Assembly (NCBI GenBank): GCA_022447205.1
Contig: JAKVBQ010000015.1
Coordinates: 1-64,000, forward strand
Length of the DNA: 64,000 bases
Direction: 5' to 3'
From: Phycisphaerales bacterium
GTDB lineage: Bacteria > Planctomycetota > Phycisphaerae > Phycisphaerales > SM1A02
Position numbers and translations under genes: made by a program. Below the pieces are notes generated by a model that was given only the letters and a program-made list of their open reading frames with translations, did no database searches and had not been told where the DNA came from. This document shows, in pieces, positions 1 to 7,878 of the stretch; the first letter of the stretch is position 1, and every line of letters starts with the position of its first letter.

Positions 1-70
1 ACTCCTCATGGTCCTCGCCGGCACTGAGGGCAGATTCGCTGTGACGGATCACGTGGCTCGCGTCGCTCAT
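1..70 (-). CDS. possible 5' end of a gene leaving the window (partial)
   Basis: An ATG read on the minus strand opens a frame without a stop to the window edge, giving about 23 residues beginning MSDASHVIRHSESAL. It starts 7 bases after the stop of the neighbouring HAF-repeat gene on the same strand, which fits a co-transcribed next gene. No clear ribosome binding site or family signature is visible in so short a piece, so this may be a chance frame. Confidence 0.3.
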   Translation of the reverse strand, partial: MSDASHVIRHSESALSAGEDHEE

Positions 71-77
71 CCCGAAG

Positions 78-1445
78 CTACACGTCCCAGTCACCGAGGC
101 AGAGCGTGAGGTCGACGCCGTCGATCACGCCGTTCATGTCCAGGTCCGGGCCGCAGACACCGTCCGTCGGATACTGACCCCAGTGGCCGAGGATCAGTGC
201 GAGGTCGGTGCCGTTCACGAGACCGTCGCCGTTCGCATCACCCGGACGCGCTGGCGTCAGGATCGCGCACGGTCCGTAGGAATTGCTGCAGAACTCGACC
301 GCGACCTGACCGGCGTCGTTCATGTCGATCACTGAACAGAGATCCAACGTCGCCGGACTCTCGCCGATCACCCGCTCCTGCAACGGCATGAACCCGCCCG
401 ACAACGACGCGACGTACGGGGTGTGCTGGTACTGCTGGTTCAACACCACGCCCAGGATGTCGCCTTGCTCGTTCCCGGTCGTGATCAACGCCTGGATCGT
501 CCCCTCGGGCAACGCGATCTCCTGCATCCCCGACTCGAGCGTCCAGACCCCCAGGTGCGGACCCGTGCTCGACTCGACCCAGCACGTCGCCATCGCGCCC
601 GTTTCCGCGGCGACCACCTGCTCGCTGTACGCGTCGGCAGGGAAGGTCGGTCCCTCGTACAGGATCGTGAGGGTGTCCGCGTCCACGACCTGATACCGCG
701 CCGTGCCGACCGCGTCATCGTCGTGCTCGACCAGGATCCGCCCCGAATCGTCGATCGACAAGGCACGTGAATCGCCCGTCCAGCCGGCTCCGAAATCGGT
801 GCGCACGCCGTCCCGGTAGTGGAACGCACGTGCCTCGTAGTGCAAACCGACGTAGCCGACCACGTCGCCCGCGGCGTTGATGTCGTTCGCCTGGGAGGAC
901 GACTGGTCCGGCGCGACCTTGATGATGCCCGATGCCTCCGACCAGGTGAACCCCTCGTACCGGCTCGAACCGAGGGGACGGTACCCGGCGAACCGGCCGT
1001 CGTCATTCATGGCGCGGAAGTACATGCTGACCCCGAAGAGGTCGCCGAGGTCACCGAGGTCGGTCGTGGCGTCCTCGGTGTAGTGCAACACGTGGCCGTC
1101 GTCGAAGTCGACGCCGACACAGAGCCCGGCATCGTTGATCCGGAGGCCGTCGGTCCAGTAGGCCGTGGTCGGCAGGATCGTCGGAACCCCGTCCTTCCAG
1201 ATGAACGGCTTGTGGGTGATCGGTTGGCCGAATCCGAGGAACGCGAAACCCGCGGCGTCACCGGATTCGTTGATGTCCTTGATGACCAGGCTCTGGGCGT
1301 CCGGGTGTTCGACCAGCTCGATCGTGTAGCGGAGCGCGCCGGTCTCAAGGTCGTTCATCGCGAGGGCTGCTGTCGAACAGAGCGCCGCCGATGCGCTTGC
1401 AAGGCAGGCCAGTCGAGTCACGCGGCCGGGGCGGTCGTGTCCCAT
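78..1445 (-). CDS. secreted HAF-repeat protein with dockerin-like tail
   Basis: A 455-residue exported protein. The start at 1445 is chosen because it opens a signal peptide (basic MGHDRPGRVTR, then an Ala/Leu/Ser-rich core ending near residue 29) and has a -10-like hexamer 7 bases upstream; the open frame continues further 5' but only into the divergent gene. The body carries repeated short units of the type IND-GxVxG followed by an aromatic W/Y-K/R-DG turn (for example AGFAFLG, NDINAAGDVVGYVG, AMNDDGRFAGY), the pattern of HAF-family extracellular repeats, which probably fold as a beta-propeller. The last 55 residues hold two dockerin-like calcium loops (DANGDGLVNGTDLALILGHW and a second ending CLGDW). 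The ligand is unknown. Divergent from the deacetylase-fold gene at 1666. Confidence 0.8.
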   Translation of the reverse strand: MGHDRPGRVTRLACLASASAALCSTAALAMNDLETGALRYTIELVEHPDAQSLVIKDINESGDAAGFAFLGFGQPITHKPFIWKDGVPTILPTTAYWTDGLRINDAGLCVGVDFDDGHVLHYTEDATTDLGDLGDLFGVSMYFRAMNDDGRFAGYRPLGSSRYEGFTWSEASGIIKVAPDQSSSQANDINAAGDVVGYVGLHYEARAFHYRDGVRTDFGAGWTGDSRALSIDDSGRILVEHDDDAVGTARYQVVDADTLTILYEGPTFPADAYSEQVVAAETGAMATCWVESSTGPHLGVWTLESGMQEIALPEGTIQALITTGNEQGDILGVVLNQQYQHTPYVASLSGGFMPLQERVIGESPATLDLCSVIDMNDAGQVAVEFCSNSYGPCAILTPARPGDANGDGLVNGTDLALILGHWGQYPTDGVCGPDLDMNGVIDGVDLTLCLGDWDV

Positions 1446-1452
1446 GGGATCG

Positions 1453-1458
1453 ATCCTA
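1453..1458 (-). promoter_or_regulatory. -10-like hexamer TAGGAT, 7 nt before start at 1445
   Basis: Reads TAGGAT on the minus strand, with CTGGCA (4 of 6 matches to TTGACA) 17 bases further upstream at 1476-1481. Transcription would begin at or next to the ATG, so the message would be leaderless. There is no Shine-Dalgarno sequence. Confidence 0.45.
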
Positions 1459-1665
1459 GTCGATCGAGATGGGGATGCCAGACCTTTCCGCGACCAGGTC
1501 GGTTCGGCCGGTAAGAGCAGGCCCCATTGCCGGCCATCGTTTGCGCCGGTTGGACACGCCTTCACACCCGTTCGCGCAGCCGGACGGCGGTTCGCACGGC
1601 TTCTTCCCGCTCGAGTCTTGAGTGTGCCGTCGGCAGTTGTGATGATGCAGCTCGGAGAAACGCTC

Positions 1666-2637
1666 ATGAACGCCAGCACCATCCGCTTCGTGCTCCCTGC
1701 GCTCGTCGCATCGATCGGCCTCGAACATGCCGTGCATGCCGACGAGTCCGACACCGTTCCGCGCTACATCACCGTCATCCACTGCGAGCCGCAGGAAAGC
1801 GATGAATCGGAATGGCCTTCGCTGGTCAACATGATCAAGGCGTGCGAGGACCGCGGCATCAAGGCCTGCATCCAGTTCTCGGATGAATGGATCCCGTTCA
1901 TCGTCGACAACTCCGCACGCCTCGACAAGATCCGTTCGTGGCGCGACTGGGGGCACGAGATCAGTGCGCACCACCACACCCTCGACCATCCTTCCTACTG
2001 GGACGGCTACTCGAACGATCCCGACGCGGCCGATCGTCACGGCTATCAAGGTGACATGCAGGATTTCCGCTGGCTGATCAGCTCGGTCCTGCCGGCCAAC
2101 TCCAGGCTCACCAGCATCTCCACCTTCGATGACGACATGCCGGCGGGCATTCCCTTCCAGGTCGGTGGCGACGGCGGCCCCGGACCCGACATGGCGGTCT
2201 CGATACCGACCCTCAAGTGGCTCACCCAGGGACCCGCGTGGAACCTGACCACCGCGGCACTCGAGCAGGGGGGCACCTGGTACTCCGACATCCTCCAGAC
2301 GATCTTCCTGAAGACGCCTGCCGATTCGGTCTTCGGCATCGCGATCCATCCGCACGCCTACCACGAAGGCGAGGAGGCGGAGTTCGACGCGTGGCTCGAC
2401 TTCCTCGCGGCACAGGATCCCGGTGGCACCCGCAGCGCGACACCGACCGAGATCCTCACCCCGTATGCGTTCACCGCGGGGGACACCAACTACGACGGCA
2501 CCGTCGATGGGAGCGATCTCGCGATGATCCTCGCGGCCTGGGGGACCGAGGATCCCCATGCGGATCTCAACGCGGATCGGATCGTCGACGGCAGTGATCT
2601 TGCAACGGTGCTTGCCAACTGGACGATCGACGGCTGA
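1666..2637 (+). CDS. secreted polysaccharide-deacetylase-fold protein with dockerin-like tail
   Basis: A 323-residue exported protein. The start has a GGAGAAA ribosome site 8 bases upstream and opens a signal peptide ending near Ala-Asp at residues 25-26. The body resembles the NodB-type deacetylase/glycoside hydrolase barrel: a beta strand YITVIHCEP, then WGHEISAHHHTLDH at about residues 95-108, corresponding to the metal-binding H-(S/T)-x-x-H motif. The usual first motif (TFDD) is not evident, so catalysis is uncertain. Two dockerin-like loops (NYDGTVDGSDLAMILAAWG and NADRIVDGSDLATVLANW) end the protein. The likely substrate is a secreted or cell-wall polysaccharide, but this is inference. 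Confidence 0.7.
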   Translation: MNASTIRFVLPALVASIGLEHAVHADESDTVPRYITVIHCEPQESDESEWPSLVNMIKACEDRGIKACIQFSDEWIPFIVDNSARLDKIRSWRDWGHEISAHHHTLDHPSYWDGYSNDPDAADRHGYQGDMQDFRWLISSVLPANSRLTSISTFDDDMPAGIPFQVGGDGGPGPDMAVSIPTLKWLTQGPAWNLTTAALEQGGTWYSDILQTIFLKTPADSVFGIAIHPHAYHEGEEAEFDAWLDFLAAQDPGGTRSATPTEILTPYAFTAGDTNYDGTVDGSDLAMILAAWGTEDPHADLNADRIVDGSDLATVLANWTIDG

Positions 2638-2649
2638 GCGGTGATCACG

Positions 2650-2666
2650 GGGGATTTATCATCCCC
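2650..2666 (+). terminator. hairpin downstream of the deacetylase-fold gene
   Basis: GGGGAT / ATCCCC stem with a 5-base loop, 12 bases after the stop codon, with an outer GTGA/TCAC pairing at 2641-2644 and 2672-2675. There is no T-run, so it may be a weak or factor-dependent terminator. Confidence 0.35.
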
Positions 2667-2770
2667 GACGGTCACGCGTATCCCGCTTCTGGCAGGTTCT
2701 CGATGGGAATCCTCGATCGCCGTGCTACTTTGGGGGATCGATCGACTGTCCTACCGAACCGGAGAAAGTC

Positions 2771-4567
2771 ATGCGCAACGTCCTGCCCCTCCTGATGGGT
2801 TCATGCTGTTCCTGCTTCGCCCTGTCCGGCGCCGTTCTGGCCGTCGGTTCAGGCAGTGGCGATGATGGGAGCGGGGGGGTCTGCGATCCCGCCGACCAGC
2901 CGTGGATCTATCCGGCGGAAGCCGAGGACACCACCGATCCGGAAAGCTGGCTGCGCTTCGCCTGGGATGGCTTCATCGCACTCAACTGGCCGCAGCTCGA
3001 TGGTGGTCAACCCGGTGAACCCGACACCAGCACGACGCTCTGCGACAGTCCTGGCGCACGACCCGCGTTCCTCCAGTGGATGCAGAAGGGGCAGCTGCTC
3101 CTCGAGGGCGGCGCCGACCCGGGCACGTGGGCGGAACCGACCTACGCCACCCCGATGTACGCACCACCCGGGGGTGGTCCGGAACTGCCCCTCCTCGGCG
3201 CGCTCTCGAAGTCGGACGACCCGAACATCGTCGATGAGTTCGACGAGGCGTTCAGTGGACGACCACTGATCGACCAGGACGGCAACTACGTCCTCTACCA
3301 GATCTTCCTCAACAAGTCGGAGTTCGAGTACTTCAGCCAGAACGGCTACTACGACGCCGTGAACCAGTACCGGGCGTTCCTGCCGGGTGGTCACTTCGTC
3401 GGCTTCCCGGACAACGGGGAACCGGACAACTTCGATCCCCCGATCGAACTCGAGGACTGGGCGCGTCAGGGCGCGATCGAACTCAAGGCCTCCTGGAAGC
3501 AGCTCAACGACGATGAGATCGCGAGCGGACGCTTCTTCATGCAGGACGTCTACTACGCGAGCAACATCAGCGCCGTGGATCCCCCGTGTGGCCCGGTCAC
3601 CGTGGGGCTCGTCGGACTCCACGTGCTGCAGCTCACGCCGAGTACCGGGAAGACCTGGTTCTGGGCGACCTTCGAACAGGTCGACAACGTCGAGGTCGGT
3701 CCCGATCACCCGACCGGTCTGCCTTCGTTCAATCCCGGTCCGGACGGTGACTGTGCGCCCCCGGTTCCCGACGGCTATCCCGACGGCTACACCTGCAACG
3801 CCTCGACCTGCACCCCGGCGGAACCGCCGTTCGGAAGCGCGGACTGTCCGCCCCCGGCACCGGAGGAGAACGCTCCGCCCGACGTCTGCAACACGGACCC
3901 GAGCCGTGCGGTGAACGTCTCTCGGATTCCCGAGATGGCGATTCCCGGCAGCGTCGAGGCGATCAACCAGGAGTATCGCGACCAACTGCCCGCTCCCTGG
4001 CGCTACTACCAGCTGCTCAACACACTCCAGCCCGATGAAGATGGTCCCTGCTGCATTCCCCCGATCGCCGAGAACCGGGTGAACACCTGCTACCTGACCA
4101 ACGTCACGATGGAGACCTACACGCAGTACTACGACTTCATCGACCTGCCGCGGTGCACGATCTCGAGCACGCCGGAGAACAGCATGAACTGCACCGACTG
4201 CCACGCGGTCGCGAGGCCGCTTGGTGCGCCGGTCTACGAGGACACGCCGTATCCGGAACCGAGCTACCAGGTGTTCACCTTCATGCTGAACAACGCCTCC
4301 AGCTCCTGTCCCTCGGACCTCAATTTCGACGGCAAGGTCGACGGTGTCGATCTTGCGATCCTGCTCGGACGGTGGGGTCTCGACGACCTCCTGGCGGATC
4401 TCGACGGGAACAACGTGGTGAACGGCTCGGACATCAGCCTCCTGCTGGCGGCATGGGGAGACTGCTCGCCTTCCGAGGGTCTTTCAAGCGGGGATGACCG
4501 AGATGGAACGCCCCTCGATGACACCGTGGCGGTGCGGCGGTACCTCGACACGTTCTCCAACGAGTGA
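2771..4567 (+). CDS. secreted CxxCH haem-binding protein with dockerin-like loops
   Basis: A 598-residue exported protein with a GGAGAAAG ribosome site 6-7 bases before the ATG and an N-terminal signal peptide (MRNVLPLLMGSCCSCF onward). Near residues 474-478 it has one CTDCH motif, the c-type haem attachment signature, inside a region ending NCTDCHAVARP. The front part has the pattern WDGFIALNWPQ, seen by recollection in a family of secreted cytochrome-c-like proteins of unknown role. It is rich in Cys and Pro in the middle. Two dockerin-like loops (NFDGKVDGVDLAILLGRWG, NNVVNGSDISLLLAAWG) lie near the end but are followed by about 30 further residues, unlike the other tails in this window, which are terminal. 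A haem protein tagged with a dockerin-like tail is unusual; substrate and redox partner are unknown. Confidence 0.7.
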   Translation: MRNVLPLLMGSCCSCFALSGAVLAVGSGSGDDGSGGVCDPADQPWIYPAEAEDTTDPESWLRFAWDGFIALNWPQLDGGQPGEPDTSTTLCDSPGARPAFLQWMQKGQLLLEGGADPGTWAEPTYATPMYAPPGGGPELPLLGALSKSDDPNIVDEFDEAFSGRPLIDQDGNYVLYQIFLNKSEFEYFSQNGYYDAVNQYRAFLPGGHFVGFPDNGEPDNFDPPIELEDWARQGAIELKASWKQLNDDEIASGRFFMQDVYYASNISAVDPPCGPVTVGLVGLHVLQLTPSTGKTWFWATFEQVDNVEVGPDHPTGLPSFNPGPDGDCAPPVPDGYPDGYTCNASTCTPAEPPFGSADCPPPAPEENAPPDVCNTDPSRAVNVSRIPEMAIPGSVEAINQEYRDQLPAPWRYYQLLNTLQPDEDGPCCIPPIAENRVNTCYLTNVTMETYTQYYDFIDLPRCTISSTPENSMNCTDCHAVARPLGAPVYEDTPYPEPSYQVFTFMLNNASSSCPSDLNFDGKVDGVDLAILLGRWGLDDLLADLDGNNVVNGSDISLLLAAWGDCSPSEGLSSGDDRDGTPLDDTVAVRRYLDTFSNE

Positions 4568-4605
4568 GACTTCTCGACCTCCGTTCCGTCGTGCGATCTT
4601 GCGGC

Positions 4606-4611
4606 TATGGT
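4606..4611 (+). promoter_or_regulatory. -10-like hexamer TATGGT, 6 nt before start at 4618
   Basis: TATGGT lies 6 bases before the ATG of the peptidase gene. There is no ribosome site in between, and no good -35 hexamer was found at 16-18 bases upstream. Confidence 0.35.
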
Positions 4612-4617
4612 GTGGGC

Positions 4618-6036
4618 ATGCGCCACCTCCCGAGCCTGCTCCTCTCGTGCACCTTCCTCATCGCCGCCGAGGCGCCTGCCGATGATCCGCCACCGGTGGT
4701 CTCGGTCAGCGACATCTCCCAGGAATTCAGCTTCTACATGGACGGTCGGTTCCACCGGCAGTACCTGAAGGACTGCGGGGGCTGGGACGTGCGCAACTGG
4801 GGGAGCCTCTCGAAACTCGACCTCGAACCGTTCAACCTGCTGCTCCTGACCGGCGGCAATCCGCGCATCCCGTATGACCAGGGCGCGCAGGACAACATCT
4901 GGAACTTCGTCCAGGACGGTGGCACCGTCCTCCTCATGGCGGACGGCACCGCGCCCGATCTCCCGGCGCACGTCCTGGCGGAACGATTCGGCATCACCCT
5001 CTCCGACCAGCGCGCGGTCAAGCCGCTGCGTGGTGTCGGGGAACTCGAGGGTCGGGAGATCACCTTCCGCAACGGCAACGTGCTCGACTTCGGTGACGAG
5101 GCCGACGCCTGGACGCCGCTCGTCGTCGACCGCGACGGCCGACCGGTGCTCGCTGCCCGCGAGTACGGTCCGGGGGGAACCGGTGACGTGGTGATCGGCT
5201 CCCGTGGTCTCTTCGGTCGGAAGCCCGATGCTTCCGATCCGATCAACGCGGACTGGGTGACCCCGATGCTGCAGTCGAGGGCCGTCGAACGCGAACGGTT
5301 CAAGCGACCCCGCACCACCCGGGCGGAACTGAGCCGTGACATCGGACCACTCACCCTCGAGTACCACGACGGCACCGAGCAGTTCGCGGAGGCGATCTAC
5401 GAGGTCTACAAGGAGGTGCGACCGCACCTCATCGCCATCACCGGTTGCGAGCAGTCGCCCGGGATGATCAAGTCGATGCTGATCCTGCCCACCGGAGGTG
5501 GCGGCTTCTCAAGCGGCGTCAAGATCGCGATCGGCGCCTGGTGGGGGAACTACCCGGAGAAGCGCTATCCGATGGTCGAACTGATCGCGCACGAGGCGGG
5601 CCATTCCTGGGTGCTTCCGCATGCGGAGCCGCTCTGGAACGAACCGATCGCCACCTGGCTCGGCATCAAGGTCGGGCAGCGACTCGAGATGCCGGAAGCG
5701 GACGAGAAGCTCGCACGACAGATCGCCAAGGCCCGTCGATACGACCCCGACCTGACCGAGGTCGACCCGCAGTCGGATGGCGTCCATCGCGACCTCGTCT
5801 GGGGCAAGTCCTACTTCGTCTTCGAGGAACTCGAACGGAACCATGGTCCGGGGGCACTGCAGAAGTACTTCGCCGCCAAGCGGTCGCTCATCGATCGTGA
5901 TCGCCCCGACTACACGATGGACGACTGCGTCGCGGTCTGGAGTCGCGGCATCGGTGAGGATCTCTTCCCGTGGTTCAGGTCACTGGCCTTCGACGTCGAT
6001 GCGCAGCGAACCGATCTCTGGCCGGTCACGGAATGA
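4618..6036 (+). CDS. secreted gluzincin-type metallopeptidase
   Basis: A 472-residue protein with a signal peptide (MRHLPSLLLSCTFLIAAEAPA). An upstream in-frame ATG at 4564 overlaps the previous stop but would bury the signal, so 4618 is preferred. Residues 325-329 are HEAGH, the zinc-binding HExxH motif, followed 12 residues later by WNEPIATWLG, which matches the W-x-E-(G/P)-x-A helix that gives the third ligand (Glu) in peptidase MA-type gluzincins. The N-terminal half (about 30-200) looks like a GATase-like/ThuA-like flavodoxin fold (LLLTGGNPRIPYDQGA), with a possible regulatory or binding role. Substrate unknown. It converges with the NHL gene across a shared terminator. Confidence 0.7.
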   Translation: MRHLPSLLLSCTFLIAAEAPADDPPPVVSVSDISQEFSFYMDGRFHRQYLKDCGGWDVRNWGSLSKLDLEPFNLLLLTGGNPRIPYDQGAQDNIWNFVQDGGTVLLMADGTAPDLPAHVLAERFGITLSDQRAVKPLRGVGELEGREITFRNGNVLDFGDEADAWTPLVVDRDGRPVLAAREYGPGGTGDVVIGSRGLFGRKPDASDPINADWVTPMLQSRAVERERFKRPRTTRAELSRDIGPLTLEYHDGTEQFAEAIYEVYKEVRPHLIAITGCEQSPGMIKSMLILPTGGGGFSSGVKIAIGAWWGNYPEKRYPMVELIAHEAGHSWVLPHAEPLWNEPIATWLGIKVGQRLEMPEADEKLARQIAKARRYDPDLTEVDPQSDGVHRDLVWGKSYFVFEELERNHGPGALQKYFAAKRSLIDRDRPDYTMDDCVAVWSRGIGEDLFPWFRSLAFDVDAQRTDLWPVTE

Positions 6037-6037
6037 A

Positions 6038-6065
6038 GACACCCCGCTCCGGGGAACGGGGTGTC
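6038..6065. terminator. bidirectional terminator hairpin
   Basis: A perfect 9-bp stem GACACCCCG / CGGGGTGTC with a 10-base loop sits between the convergent peptidase and propeller genes, beginning 2 bases after the peptidase stop. On the minus strand it is followed by TTCATTCC. Confidence 0.7.
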
Positions 6066-6093
6066 GAATGCATCATTCGGGATGGCTCCGCAC

Positions 6094-7260
6094 TTACGGG
6101 CAGACGCCCCAGGAGCCGAGGAAGAGCGTGAGGTCCGCACCGTCGACCGTGCCGTTGCCGTCGAGGTCGGCGGGGCAGGGCACCACGCATGGCGTGGGAT
6201 CGAAGCGGTACATGCTGCCTTCGTAGAACGTGCAGAAGTAGATCATGCCGTCGATCACTTCGATGCCGGTGGGGAGCCACAGGCCTCCCATGACCTGAGT
6301 GATCGCGCCGGTCGTGAGATCGACCCGGTCGATCGAACCGGTGCCTGGGCTGAAGATGCCGTTGTTCAAGTCGAACGAACCGGCCGAGCAGACCAGCAGG
6401 GTGCCGTCCGTGTCGAGCTCGCAGTCGACGAGGGTCGTCGCGCCGGTGACGATCACCGAGGTGGTGCCGTCATTGGCGATGCCCCAGATCCTGGAGTTGC
6501 CCGCGATGAACGGAAAGCCGGTGAGTTCGACCATGATGAACGCCATCGAACCGGGCTGGCCGTCGTTCGGGACGTGGATGATCCTGGTGGGCACCGACTC
6601 GGATGCCGCACCGCCGGCGGGATTGGGAATGCTGGGGAAGGTCGCGAAGACCGAATTGGTTCCGGTGGTGTCGACCTTGATGACCATGTTCGCACCGGCG
6701 TCCGCCACGAAGAGGTTGCCGAAGGGATCCTCGGCGACCGAGTAGACGTTGGTGTCCGGTCCACCCGCGCCGAGAGCGAAGGAGCCGGTCGGGAAGACGT
6801 TCATGACCGGCGCACCGCAGGGAGCGCTCGTGCAGGGTGGATAGGGTCCGGCCTCTGCCACCGAAGGAATGGTGCTGTACTGGATCACGCCGCCCCATTG
6901 CGGGGTGGCGGGTGGTCCGCCCACCGCAAGCAGGAGGTTGCCGACGTTGTCGATCGTGACATGATGAACACCCGCACCTTCTCCGTTGTTCGGGTTGATC
7001 GCGATCGGATAGTTCTCGATGAAGGGGTTCAGGGTCTTCTGGCCCACGTAGAACCAGCTGACCGAGCCGTTGCCCGGGGCGACCAGTGCACCCATCTGGG
7101 AGAGCCAGGCGCGTGCGCGGTTGTCGACCTCGAGCCCGACGGGACCCTCGAGACCGGTCATGTGGAGTTCGGCGCCGCCTCCGCCCATCTGGGCCATGAG
7201 GGGTGAACCGAATCCTGCAGTCGCTGCAATCACTGAGGCAACCATGGTGCTACGAAGCAT
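6094..7260 (-). CDS. secreted NHL/ScyD-like beta-propeller with dockerin-like tail
   Basis: A 388-residue exported protein. The start at 7260 is set by an AGGAG ribosome site 9 bases upstream and by the signal peptide (MLRSTMVASVIAATAGFGSPLMAQ). The body has several NHL/SMP-30-type blade units such as EDPFGNLFVADAGANMVIKVD and GLWLPTGIEVIDGMIYFCTF. The order and the opening 'GLEGPVGLEVDN' match the ScyD/ScyE family of propellers, where a blade begins G-L-x-x-P-x-G-(I/L). A single dockerin-like loop (DLDGNGTVDGADLTLFLGSW) follows a CPxxC-like spacer at the end. No catalytic residues can be assigned; it may bind a ligand or a surface partner. Confidence 0.75.
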   Translation of the reverse strand: MLRSTMVASVIAATAGFGSPLMAQMGGGGAELHMTGLEGPVGLEVDNRARAWLSQMGALVAPGNGSVSWFYVGQKTLNPFIENYPIAINPNNGEGAGVHHVTIDNVGNLLLAVGGPPATPQWGGVIQYSTIPSVAEAGPYPPCTSAPCGAPVMNVFPTGSFALGAGGPDTNVYSVAEDPFGNLFVADAGANMVIKVDTTGTNSVFATFPSIPNPAGGAASESVPTRIIHVPNDGQPGSMAFIMVELTGFPFIAGNSRIWGIANDGTTSVIVTGATTLVDCELDTDGTLLVCSAGSFDLNNGIFSPGTGSIDRVDLTTGAITQVMGGLWLPTGIEVIDGMIYFCTFYEGSMYRFDPTPCVVPCPADLDGNGTVDGADLTLFLGSWGVCP

Positions 7261-7294
7261 GTGTCTGTTCTCCTGTTTCACGCATTTGTTCGTA

Positions 7295-7311
7295 TGAGCC
7301 CGATCGGGGCT
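7295..7311. promoter_or_regulatory. dyad upstream of the propeller gene
   Basis: GAGCCC and GGGCTC separated by GATCG, 35 bases upstream of the start codon at 7260. The position fits an operator or a leader hairpin. Dyads of this length are not rare in high-GC DNA, so the call is weak. Confidence 0.25.
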
Positions 7312-7860
7312 CGTCCAGTGTATCGATCGATGCGCCTGCCTCATCGGGCAAACAATCAGAAACGACGAGCAAGGGGCTCGCCGGGCAGATCCATCGCCCG
7401 GCCCGCCCACGGCATGGAGTTGGTGGCCTGCCAGCAGGTCGCAGGCGTCTTTTTACCGGCGGATCTTCCGGCTGGGGAGAACCGTCCGATCGGTGCGCGC
7501 GTATGTACTCCTTGTCCGATCCTCTTCGAAAGCCGTTCGCCTCGTCACAGGCCATGCGTGCGGCAGGGGACCCGGACACGAGAAGACGGGGCGGATCGTG
7601 CATCACTGCACGAACTGGAGCAGAAGACGTGTACCACCAGAAGAACGGCTGGCGTCATCACACGGCGTCAGCTCTTCGCTGACAGACCCCTTGCAATGAA
7701 AATCGGATGTCCGTCGTCGGATGACTCATGTCCGGCTCGAGGTGATCCACATCCCGGGTGGTTGATCCTTCAGGCCGATTCGTGACTCGCCGTCCTGTGG
7801 ACGCATTTGTCCCCAGCGCTCGTTGGCGTCGACAGTTCGCCGTCGACCTGGCATTCGAAA

Positions 7861-7875
7861 CGCGCCGGCGGCGCG
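7861..7875 (-). terminator. terminator of the antiporter gene
   Basis: On the minus strand a CGCGCC-GCC-GGCGCG hairpin begins 3 bases after the antiporter stop and is followed by TTT. Confidence 0.5.
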
Positions 7876-7878
7876 CGG

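Larger units (their letters stand above)
7261..7878. other. 618-bp stretch without a supported gene
   Basis: This lies between the antiporter stop and the propeller start, both on the minus strand. Short open frames here lack ribosome sites, family signatures and coding bias. It contains the antiporter terminator at its right end, and a GAGCCC-GATCG-GGGCTC dyad at 7295-7311 inside the probable promoter/leader of the propeller gene that could be an operator. Nothing else recognisable is seen in 7312-7860. Confidence 0.5.
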
